Source: Bacteroidales bacterium
Lineage (GTDB): Bacteria; Bacteroidota; Bacteroidia; Bacteroidales; UBA12077
Assembly: GCA_030156305.1 (NCBI GenBank)
Contig: JASGMZ010000023.1
Span: 1-20,464 of the forward strand
Direction: 5' to 3'
DNA: 20,464 bases
Positions within the stretch are counted from its first letter, which is position 1; each line of letters starts with the position of its first letter. This document shows, piece after piece, positions 8,170 through 15,190 of this stretch. The position numbers and the translations under genes were made by a program. A model generated the notes under the pieces. The model did not search any database. It had not been told where the DNA came from and worked only from the letters and a program-made list of their open reading frames with translations.

Positions 8170-9000
8170 ATGTTAAAACACAATCATTATAAAACTATTG
8201 TAATATCTGATGTCCATTTAGGCACAAAATCATCCAAAGCCAAAGAATTGGTTCGTTTTCTAAAATCAAACACCTGCGATAAACTTATCTTAAATGGAGA
8301 TATTATTGATGGATGGAGGCTAAAAAAAAGCGGTAAATGGAGAAAAAAGCATACTCGTTTTTTAAAAATCATCTTAAAAATGATAGATAAACTTAACACT
8401 GAAGTAATATACATACGTGGCAACCACGATGATTTTTTAGACAAAATAATTCCTCTTACTATTGGCAATTTTTCGGTAAAAAAAGATTATATATACAAAA
8501 GCAATGGAATAAATTATTACGTTGTTCATGGTGACATTTTTGACAAAATTACATCGAATCTAAAATGGCTGGCAAAACTTGGCGATATTGGCTATACTTT
8601 TTTATTATGGCTGAATAAGATATACAATAATCGCAGAGTTAAACAGGGCTTGCCCTATTATTCATTATCACAAGACATTAAACATCGGGTAAAATCAGCT
8701 GTTTCCTACATTTCCAGCTTTGAACATGAATTAGTAGAACTTGCAAAATCAAGAAATTGCCAGGGAGTAATTTGCGGCCATATACATCAACCCGATATAA
8801 GGCAATATGATGGCATCAAATATCTAAACTCAGGCGACTGGGTAGAATCTTTATCTGCCTTGGTGGAACAAGAAAATGGTGATTGGAAAATCCTTTATTA
8901 TAATGAACTAATTAAAGAAGAAGTACCTTCTGTTGCAGAGGACGCAAAAACAGAAAAAAGTCTTGCTCATCCGAAAATGGCTAAAATAAAAATTGCCTGA
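8170..9000 (+). CDS. LpxH-like metallophosphoesterase (UDP-2,3-diacylglucosamine diphosphatase family)
   Basis: A 276-residue calcineurin-type phosphoesterase of the COG2908/LpxH group. LpxH releases UMP from UDP-2,3-diacylglucosamine to give lipid X in lipid A synthesis, at the cytoplasmic face of the inner membrane. Metal ligands match the family: D14 and H16 (SDVHLG), D44 (NGDIIDGW), N85-H86-D87 (RGNHDD), H120 (VVHGD), and H204 and H206 (CGHIHQP). The C-terminal 35 residues after YYNEL are polar and probably a loose tail. Many Bacteroidota have more than one LpxH-like gene, so a true LpxH role is likely but not certain. It lies next to a divergent lipid kinase and no close partner follows. 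Confidence 0.82.
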   Translation: MLKHNHYKTIVISDVHLGTKSSKAKELVRFLKSNTCDKLILNGDIIDGWRLKKSGKWRKKHTRFLKIILKMIDKLNTEVIYIRGNHDDFLDKIIPLTIGNFSVKKDYIYKSNGINYYVVHGDIFDKITSNLKWLAKLGDIGYTFLLWLNKIYNNRRVKQGLPYYSLSQDIKHRVKSAVSYISSFEHELVELAKSRNCQGVICGHIHQPDIRQYDGIKYLNSGDWVESLSALVEQENGDWKILYYNELIKEEVPSVAEDAKTEKSLAHPKMAKIKIA

Positions 9001-9049
9001 ATGGCTGATTGGTAAAAATCCATGCATCTTTAAACTATATGCCTTCTGC

Positions 9050-9066
9050 GGCAATGATTGCCTTTT
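9050..9066 (+). terminator. Weak candidate terminator after the LpxH-like gene
   Basis: GGCAA-TGA-TTGCC forms a five-pair stem with a three-base loop, followed directly by TTTT, 50 bases after the stop codon. The stem and the T-run are both short, so this is a weak call. Confidence 0.28.
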
Positions 9067-9081
9067 AGGTTAAACACCTTT

Positions 9082-9101
9082 AAATATACTAAAATATACT
9101 A
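9082..9101. repeat. Two-copy 10-base tandem repeat
   Basis: AAATATACTA occurs twice head to tail with no mismatch. It is too short and AT-rich to carry much meaning. Confidence 0.5.
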
Positions 9102-9380
9102 ATAAACCTGCTAATAAACAAAATATTATCAGGCCTTTTTTAACTTATCGACATTGGAAAAAGGACGTGCAGGTAAAGATATAAACCATAGCGAAACTGA
9201 GTTATCGAATACCCATTTAAACAATGAGTAAAAAAACAAATCATTGCAAATAAAAAGATTACTACTCCAAAACCTCTGCTTATAAAATCTTTTGAAATTC
9301 AATAGATACTAAGTTATGATAAAGTAACGTTTATTTTTTATTGTTACTGACTATTTTGTCATTATTTGTATTTTTACAAA

Positions 9381-10418
9381 ATGAAAAATTTATTCACTGT
9401 AATCATTCTCCTCATTACACTACCAAATTTTGCACAAATTGGAGGTACGCATACCTACAGTTTTTTAAATTTAATCAATTCGGCACGTGTAGCTTCTCTC
9501 GGTGGCGATGTCATCGCTATTAATGACAATGATTTAAACCTCACTTACCATAATCCTGCACTCCTAAATACAGAAATGAATCAAGACCTTGTGCTCAATT
9601 ATATCAATTATTTTACGGATATTAATTACGGATATGCTGCCTACGCTACCTCCTTAAAAAACAAAGGAATGTTTTCGGGCGGAATACAATATATTAATTA
9701 TGGAAAATTTATTGCTGCTAACGAAAATGGTATCGTTACCGGTGAATTTAAAGCTGCCGAATATGCGATTAACCTGATGTATTCCCGCCCAATTGACAGC
9801 TCTTTTTATTTTGGCGTGAATGTTAAACCCGTAATTTCAACGCTCGAAAAATATACCTCGTTAGGGATAGCCGCTGATTTTGGTGTTCTGTATCAAAATT
9901 CAGACAATTTATTGAATGCTGCATTGGTAATCAAAAATCTGGGAACTCAACTCAAAGGATATACCAACGAAAGAGAAACGTTACCTTTCAATATACAGCT
10001 GGGAATTTCGCAAAAATTAAGGCATGCACCTTTACGTTTTTCAGTTACTTTAAATCATTTGGAAAAACCCGATTTAACCTATGATATCCCGGAAAGCGAA
10101 AACGCCACAGACCCTTTTTTCGCAGAGCCCGAAGAATCAAAAATAGATCAAATCGCCGACCAGGTGATGCGGCATGTTATTTTAGGAATTGAGTTTAGCC
10201 CGCTCGAGAATCTTTATGTAAGAGCCGGATATAATTATCGCCGCCGTAAAGAAATGCTTATCGAATCGAAAACCTCAACCATTGGTTTTTCGTGGGGCTT
10301 TGGTGTAAAAATTTCCAAATTTCATATCAGTTATGGCCGCGCAACGTATCACTTAGCTGGGGCTACCGATCATTTTTCAATTACTACCAATCTGGAACAG
10401 TTAAAAAAACAGTGGTAA
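9381..10418 (+). CDS. porQ: Type IX secretion system protein PorQ
   Basis: A 345-residue outer-membrane beta-barrel protein of the PorV/PorQ (FadL-like) family. PorQ belongs to the attachment part of the type IX secretion system, which exports and anchors cargo proteins in Bacteroidota. I place the start at the ATG at 9381, because the frame upstream opens only with a TTG. From that ATG a clean signal peptide is formed (MKNLFTVIILLITLPNFAQ, cleavage before IGG). The mature N-terminus has the family pattern SARVASLGGDVIAINDNDL followed by YHNPALL. Alternating beta strands run to the end, and the acidic insertion DIPESENATDPFFAEPEES probably forms an extracellular loop. cmk follows 139 bases later, the neighbour seen in other Bacteroidota. 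Confidence 0.9.
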   Translation: MKNLFTVIILLITLPNFAQIGGTHTYSFLNLINSARVASLGGDVIAINDNDLNLTYHNPALLNTEMNQDLVLNYINYFTDINYGYAAYATSLKNKGMFSGGIQYINYGKFIAANENGIVTGEFKAAEYAINLMYSRPIDSSFYFGVNVKPVISTLEKYTSLGIAADFGVLYQNSDNLLNAALVIKNLGTQLKGYTNERETLPFNIQLGISQKLRHAPLRFSVTLNHLEKPDLTYDIPESENATDPFFAEPEESKIDQIADQVMRHVILGIEFSPLENLYVRAGYNYRRRKEMLIESKTSTIGFSWGFGVKISKFHISYGRATYHLAGATDHFSITTNLEQLKKQW

Positions 10419-10503
10419 AAAGCTAATCGCATACCAACTAACTATTTTAAAAAAATCATAATCGCATTATTATTTAGTAACGTAGAATCTACAATCATCA
10501 AAA

Positions 10504-10535
10504 TTTGTCTAATGACATTTTTGGATTTACCTTTG
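10504..10535 (+). promoter_or_regulatory. Promoter of cmk
   Basis: TTTG (10504-10507), 20 bases, then TACCTTTG (10528-10535), a full match to the Bacteroidota consensus. It lies 22 bases upstream of the cmk ATG, so cmk can be transcribed separately from porQ. Confidence 0.5.
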
Positions 10536-10557
10536 ATGTTTTAATGAATTTTACAAA

Positions 10558-11259
10558 ATGACATCAAAGCAAAAAATTATTATCGCCATCGACGGATACT
10601 CTTCATCAGGGAAAAGCACTATAGCCAAAGCTATTGCAAAACACCTGGGATATAAATATATTGACAGCGGAGCCATGTATCGTGCAGTTACGCTATATGC
10701 ACTGCAAAATAATTTAGTTGATATACATCATCATCATGTAAATGAAGAAAAACTAAAATCTTTACTTGATGAGATTAATATAAATTTTCGTTTTAATCCT
10801 GAAAAAAACCGGCAGGAAACGTATCTCAATCAGGAAAATGTAGAAGATGAAATTCGTAAAATGGAAGTTTCCAATGCCGTAAGTATTGTGAGTAAGTTAA
10901 AGTTTGTGCGAGAAAAGATGGTGCGTATTCAACAAAAGATGGGAAAAGAAAAAGGAATTGTAATGGATGGACGCGATATTGGAACGGTGGTTTTCCCGGA
11001 TGCCGAAATAAAAATTTTCATGAATGCCAACGCAGAAGTAAGAGCCGAACGCAGATACAAAGAACTTAAAGAAAACAATGTAGATGTTAGCTATGAAGAA
11101 ATCCTGGAGAATGTAAAAAAACGCGACCATCTGGACGAAACCAGGAAAGAAAGTCCTTTAAAAAAAGCCAAGGATGCCATTGAACTAAACAACAGTAATA
11201 TGACAGAAAAAGAACAATTACAATGGATTTTAAGTTTAATACATGAGAGGATGAATTAA
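10558..11259 (+). CDS. cmk: Cytidylate kinase
   Basis: A 233-residue (d)CMP kinase that uses ATP to make (d)CDP in the cytoplasm. The P-loop GYSSSGKS is at residues 13-20, and the CMP-binding DSGAMYRA follows at 36-43. The signature MDGRDIGTVVFPDAEIKIF is at 136-154, followed by the lid region (AERRYKEL, then ESPLKKAKDAI). Length and motifs are normal. It has its own promoter just upstream. In Porphyromonas gingivalis I recall porQ, cmk and ispH (lytB) in a row. Here the gene after cmk is a TetR regulator, so that order is broken immediately downstream. Confidence 0.95.
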   Translation: MTSKQKIIIAIDGYSSSGKSTIAKAIAKHLGYKYIDSGAMYRAVTLYALQNNLVDIHHHHVNEEKLKSLLDEININFRFNPEKNRQETYLNQENVEDEIRKMEVSNAVSIVSKLKFVREKMVRIQQKMGKEKGIVMDGRDIGTVVFPDAEIKIFMNANAEVRAERRYKELKENNVDVSYEEILENVKKRDHLDETRKESPLKKAKDAIELNNSNMTEKEQLQWILSLIHERMN

Positions 11260-11312
11260 TAGGCTTACTAATTTTTTTTAATAACGAAACATCCATGCAC
11301 TAAAGTACACAA

Positions 11313-11332
11313 CCTGCCCGCTGGCGGGCAGG
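11313..11332. repeat. GC-rich REP-like palindrome
   Basis: CCTGCCCGC, TG, GCGGGCAGG: a perfect nine-base inverted repeat with a two-base centre, 80% GC inside AT-rich DNA. It lies 54 bases after cmk. No T-run follows on the plus strand (GAAACAAAAT), so it is not a classical terminator for cmk. Similar GC-rich palindromes are scattered in many Bacteroidota genomes. I saw no second copy in this window. Confidence 0.6.
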
Positions 11333-11451
11333 AAACAAAATAAATAGAACATAGATGTTCCACAAAGCCAATGAATTAACTAAAAAATCTTCAAATAAAA
11401 CCTGCCATTTACCTTTTAAATTAACAACAGAATAAAAAAATATGAACAAAG

Positions 11452-11481
11452 TTGTTGATTAAAAAATTTGTACTATATTTG
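11452..11481 (+). promoter_or_regulatory. Promoter of the TetR-led gene cluster
   Basis: TTG (11452-11454), 19 bases, then a perfect -7 element TATATTTG (11474-11481). Transcription would begin about 5 bases further on, leaving a leader of roughly 25 bases before the tetR ATG. The -7 box lies inside the TTTGTAC operator repeats, as expected for a self-repressed promoter. Confidence 0.6.
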
Positions 11482-11506
11482 TACCGAAAAACAAAAATAG
11501 TACAAA
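11467..11506. promoter_or_regulatory. Probable TetR operator (inverted and direct TTTGTAC half-sites)
   Basis: A perfect ten-base inverted repeat, TTTGTACTAT (11467-11476) and ATAGTACAAA (11497-11506), encloses 20 bases. Between them lies a further TTTGTAC at 11478-11484, exactly 11 bases (one helical turn) after the first. The set overlaps the -7 element and the start of transcription of tetR. Autoregulation by the encoded TetR protein is inferred from this placement. Confidence 0.6.
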
Positions 11507-11512
11507 AATAAC

Positions 11513-12094
11513 ATGAGTGTTGACAGTACAAAAAATACCATCATTAGCGTAGCAAACAAGCTTTTTAGCCGGTTTGGGTTTCATAAGACATCAATGGATG
11601 AAATAGCCAAAATTGCACGGAAAGCAAAGGGTTCCTTATACTATCATTTTGCCAGTAAAGAGGATTTGTTCCGAGAGGTAATCATTAAAGAAATGAATAA
11701 CCTGAAAAATCAACTGACAATTATTTTTAATAATCCTGATTTATCTGCTTATGAAAAACTAAAAAATTATTCCATAAAAAGAATGGAAATTTTGAATAAT
11801 GCGGTAAATTATCACGAAACACTTAAGGCTGATTTTTTTGAGCATTTTCATTTTGTTGATGACCTGCGAAAAGAATTAGATACATGGGAAAAAGAAAATA
11901 TTATAAAAATAATAAATCAGGGTATCAATTCCGGTGAATTTATATTGGATATTAAAGCAGATGTTATAGCAAATACTTTCTTAATTATTTTGAAGGGACT
12001 TGAAATTCCGTTCTTTCTTCAGAATAAATATGAGGAATATTCTCCTCATTTTGATGGATTAGTAAACATTCTTAAAAATGGCATTGTAAGATAA
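11513..12094 (+). CDS. TetR/AcrR family transcriptional regulator
   Basis: A 193-residue regulator with a typical N-terminal TetR helix-turn-helix at about residues 8-54 (NKLFSRFGFHKTSMDEIAK, then GSLYYHFASKEDLF). The C-terminal helical ligand domain is diverged, as usual in this family, and probably senses a small molecule or acyl compound. It is the first gene of the plus-strand cluster, 64 bases ahead of the MMPL exporter gene. Its promoter and probable operator are directly upstream, so it most likely represses itself and the genes behind it. Its base composition is AT-rich, unlike the exporter gene that follows. Confidence 0.93.
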   Translation: MSVDSTKNTIISVANKLFSRFGFHKTSMDEIAKIARKAKGSLYYHFASKEDLFREVIIKEMNNLKNQLTIIFNNPDLSAYEKLKNYSIKRMEILNNAVNYHETLKADFFEHFHFVDDLRKELDTWEKENIIKIINQGINSGEFILDIKADVIANTFLIILKGLEIPFFLQNKYEEYSPHFDGLVNILKNGIVR

Positions 12095-12158
12095 TTTTTT
12101 ATATAAAACTGACTATAAAACAAAATAAGTATAAATAATATTAACAAAAAAAACGGGA

Positions 12159-14417
12159 ATGAACAGATTTGCAGAACATGTTATAAAATTCAAATGGCTG
12201 ATTGTAACAGCCGTATTTCTTTTAACCATTTTCTTTGGTTACCAAATTACAAACCTGCATATCAATGCCGACATTATCAGCTCATTGCCTGATGATGACC
12301 CTGCGGCTAAACTATATAAAGATATAGGGAAGGAATTTGGCGGCAATGATATGGGCATGATTGTTTTAGAAACCGATGATGTATTTAATGCGGGAGTTAT
12401 TAAGCGCATCCGCACCATTACCGACAGTGTAAGGTTTACACAGGGTGTTTCCAGCGTAACCAGCCTGACCAACATTCTTGACATAAAAAGCTCCGAATGG
12501 GGCATCGAAATCGGTAAGTTGGTTGATGAGTATGATTTGCCAACAACCCAGCAGAAGCTCGACAGCCTGAAGGCATATGTGTTTTCGAAAGAAATGTACA
12601 AGGGGATAATAGTTTCCGATGATGGTACAGCCGCGGCCATTATGTTCACCCTTCTGCCGGATGTAGATAACCAGGCTGTAGCAAAAGAAATTAAAACAAA
12701 AGTTGAAAAACTGGATATCCCCGAAAAACTCTACTTTGGCGGATTGCCAATGATGATGAACGATATAAACGATTTAATCATTTCCGATATCGTTTGGCTT
12801 GTCCCCATCGTTTTTCTTCTGATTGCCTTCATCCTTTTACTTAGTTTTAAGTCGGTTAGGGGAGTCCTGCTGCCTTTGATTACCGCCGCAATTTCTGTAA
12901 TCTGGACCCTGGGATTGATGGCGTCGACAGGCTATGAAATTACCATCATCTCCAACGTCATCCCTGTGGTTCTGTTAGCGATTAGCAATGCCTACACCAT
13001 TCATGTTCTGAACAGCATCAATCATATCACCTTGCAGGACAGGAAAAAAGCCCTTATTCAGGCAATGCGTTACATTACGGTTCCGGTAATCCTGGCTGCC
13101 GTTACCACTTCAATCGGTTTTATTTCATTTGTTTTTGGCGCCTACCTTATTATGATTAAAGAGTTTGGGATATTTACAGCGGCAGGCACTTTAATTGCTT
13201 TGCTGCTCTCGATAACCTTTGTGCCTGCGCTGATTTCGGTATTCTCCATGTATCGAAAAAATAATTACGGCGAAAATGAGGATAAGCAAACCATCCTGAC
13301 TCATAAGATACTATTGCCGCTGTCGGAAACCCTTTTTAAGCATCCCAAATATACTTTATCGGGATGGATAGTGTTGCTTGTGGCATTTATCATTGGGATT
13401 TTTCAAATAGAAACCAGTGTCAATATGGCTGATTATTTTAAAAAAGATAATCCGACACGGGTGGCAGAAGATGTGATGCAAAAGAAATTTGGCGGTTCCC
13501 TGCCCATTTTCGTTGTTTTCAAAGGCGATTTGCAAAGCCCCGGGGTATTGCAAATGATGATAAAAACCCAGGACTTCCTGAAGGAAGACCCGGACGTAAG
13601 TGTTGCGCAGTCGGTCGCTGACCTGATTGAGCAGATGAACGATGCCATGGGCGAGGGTAAAAAGATACCCGACAGTAAGGCAAAAATTGAACAATTGTGG
13701 TTTCTGCTCGAGGGACAGGAAGTGATGCCCCAGTTGGTGAATGACGACCTGACAAAAGGGGTTATTCAATCAAAATTTGCCTCGGTTGACACGAAAGATA
13801 TTGAAGCGTTCACCAAAAAAATGAACCGTTACATTGAAGAAAATCAGAACGATTTCTGTGAAATAGAACTTACCGGAATGCCTTCGGTTTACACAAAACT
13901 TAATAGTAGTCTGATTAAAAGTCAGTATAATAGCCTGTTGATTGCCATCGTTTTGGTAATTCTTATCGTTGGCTCCATTCTAAAATCGATTTCAAAAGGG
14001 ATTTACTCAGCCATTCCCATTATTGCGACTATTGTCGTTTTATTCGGATTTATGGGAATTGCCGGCATTCCGCTGGATATTGCAACTGTTCTCGTTGCCA
14101 GTATCGCCCTCGGAATAGGTATTGATTACTCCATTCATGTTATTACAGGGTTTAATCATTACCTGAAAGAAAACGGAGATGGAGAAAAAGCCATTGAATA
14201 TGTTATATTATCCAGCGGCAAGGCCATTGTAATCAATGTCATTTCTGTTTCTGCAGGGTTCCTTGTGCTATTACTTTCGCAGATTGTGCCCCTGCAAAAT
14301 TTTGGTCTGCTGATTGCCATCAGCATGATTGGTTCCGGCTTTGGCGCTCTTACATTGCTGCCGGCTATCCTTATACTTGTCAACAGAAAACACAAAATAA
14401 AAGCAAATAATCATTAA
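12159..14417 (+). CDS. MMPL/RND family lipid exporter (HAE3-like)
   Basis: A 752-residue inner-membrane protein with the RND layout. One membrane helix (about 13-28) is followed by a large periplasmic domain (30-208) and five helices (about 211-358). Then the pattern repeats: a helix at about 399-415, a periplasmic domain to 588, and five helices at about 591-740. The second half carries GIGIDYSIH (653-660), the Asp-Tyr proton-relay motif of MMPL proteins. The matching place in the first half reads AISNAYTIH, with Ala instead of Asp. MMPL and HAE3 transporters move lipids or hydrophobic compounds out of the inner membrane. A LolA-like periplasmic protein follows after 21 bases, which suggests the two pass a lipid cargo to the outer membrane. 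GC content is well above that of the flanking genes. Confidence 0.92.
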   Translation: MNRFAEHVIKFKWLIVTAVFLLTIFFGYQITNLHINADIISSLPDDDPAAKLYKDIGKEFGGNDMGMIVLETDDVFNAGVIKRIRTITDSVRFTQGVSSVTSLTNILDIKSSEWGIEIGKLVDEYDLPTTQQKLDSLKAYVFSKEMYKGIIVSDDGTAAAIMFTLLPDVDNQAVAKEIKTKVEKLDIPEKLYFGGLPMMMNDINDLIISDIVWLVPIVFLLIAFILLLSFKSVRGVLLPLITAAISVIWTLGLMASTGYEITIISNVIPVVLLAISNAYTIHVLNSINHITLQDRKKALIQAMRYITVPVILAAVTTSIGFISFVFGAYLIMIKEFGIFTAAGTLIALLLSITFVPALISVFSMYRKNNYGENEDKQTILTHKILLPLSETLFKHPKYTLSGWIVLLVAFIIGIFQIETSVNMADYFKKDNPTRVAEDVMQKKFGGSLPIFVVFKGDLQSPGVLQMMIKTQDFLKEDPDVSVAQSVADLIEQMNDAMGEGKKIPDSKAKIEQLWFLLEGQEVMPQLVNDDLTKGVIQSKFASVDTKDIEAFTKKMNRYIEENQNDFCEIELTGMPSVYTKLNSSLIKSQYNSLLIAIVLVILIVGSILKSISKGIYSAIPIIATIVVLFGFMGIAGIPLDIATVLVASIALGIGIDYSIHVITGFNHYLKENGDGEKAIEYVILSSGKAIVINVISVSAGFLVLLLSQIVPLQNFGLLIAISMIGSGFGALTLLPAILILVNRKHKIKANNH

Positions 14418-14438
14418 CATTTAAAACAATTACGAATT

Positions 14439-15173
14439 ATGAAAACAAATTTCAAAACAATGGTATTAACCATTTTAATCGGATGCGGAAGTATTTTTTC
14501 CGCAAATGCGCAGGATGCAGTTACCATTTTAAAAAAGATGGACGACGTGATGTATGCCCCCAAAGACATGACCGGGGAAAATACAATAATCCTTATTGAT
14601 AAGTCTGGCAATGAGGAAGTTCGTAAGGCGATCATCAAACAAAAGGGGACGGATAAGCGAATTTTCCGGTTTACATCGCCTGCTTCGCAAGCCGGCATCG
14701 CTGTTTTGTCGCTTCCAAACGATGTAATGTTCATGTATTTGCCCGCTTTTGGCCGGGAAAGGAGGATTGCATCCAGTGCCAAAAACCAGAATTTTGCCGG
14801 TACCGATTTTTCGTATGACGATATGGAATCGGTCCCGTTTTCGGATAAGTACACGCCAAAATTATTAAAAACTGAAGATGATGTCTTCGTTCTTGAACTC
14901 ACACCCAAAGGACGTTCAGATTATTCAAAGGTAGTTGTAACTATCGATAAAGAGCATTACTACCCCATGCTGATGGAATATTACGACAGGGGCGGCAATA
15001 AAGTGAAAGAAGCAAAATACACCTTCAAAAAGATTGGCAACTACTGGAATGCTGCGGAAATTGAGATGACCGATCTCAAGAAGAACCACAAAACCAAAAT
15101 GCAGATGTCGGATGTGAAATACGACACCGGCCTGTCGGATGATGAGTTTACGGTTAGAAAACTTGTGCAATAA
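14439..15173 (+). CDS. Outer membrane lipoprotein-sorting protein (LolA-like)
   Basis: A 244-residue exported protein of the LolA-like outer membrane lipoprotein-sorting family. Residues 1-24 form a signal peptide with a good type I cleavage site (SANA before QDA). The mature part has the alternating strands of an LolA-like open barrel: FRFTSPASQAGIAVL, VMFMYLPAFGRERRI, GTDFSYDDMES and DYSKVVVTIDKEHYYPMLME. The barrel binds acyl chains in the family, and the FAGTDFSYDDM segment is characteristic of members paired with RND exporters. LIGC at residues 13-16 looks like a lipobox, so membrane anchoring cannot be ruled out. The gene sits 21 bases after the exporter gene and 17 before the radical SAM gene. 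Carriage of the exporter's cargo through the periplasm is inferred. Confidence 0.88.
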   Translation: MKTNFKTMVLTILIGCGSIFSANAQDAVTILKKMDDVMYAPKDMTGENTIILIDKSGNEEVRKAIIKQKGTDKRIFRFTSPASQAGIAVLSLPNDVMFMYLPAFGRERRIASSAKNQNFAGTDFSYDDMESVPFSDKYTPKLLKTEDDVFVLELTPKGRSDYSKVVVTIDKEHYYPMLMEYYDRGGNKVKEAKYTFKKIGNYWNAAEIEMTDLKKNHKTKMQMSDVKYDTGLSDDEFTVRKLVQ

Positions 15174-15190
15174 AATGAGAGGATATCATT

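Larger units (their letters stand above)
9001..9380. other. Intergenic region without a gene (380 bases)
   Basis: I see no credible reading frame or RNA gene here. The stretch is AT-rich. It holds a small hairpin followed by TTTT at 9050-9066, a perfect 10-base tandem repeat at 9082-9101, and a loose inverted pair CCTTTTT (9134-9140) / AAAAAGG (9158-9164). No convincing TTTG/TAnnTTTG promoter for porQ was found near its start, so that promoter remains unassigned. Confidence 0.6.

Noticed and set aside
9134..9164. CCTTTTT / AAAAAGG inverted repeat as a terminator or RNA structure
   Set aside because: The stem is mostly A-T with a 17-base loop, which is expected by chance in AT-rich DNA.
9366..9380. 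Upstream TTG start for porQ
   Set aside because: It would place YFYK before the signal peptide. The ATG at 9381 gives a normal signal peptide.
11313..11332. GC-rich palindrome as the cmk terminator
   Set aside because: There is no T-run after it on the plus strand, so it is better described as a REP-like repeat.
12239..12649. Minus-strand frame of 136 codons, and similar ones at 13356-13769 and 14414-14908
   Set aside because: They mirror the exporter and LolA-like genes and show no recognisable domain.
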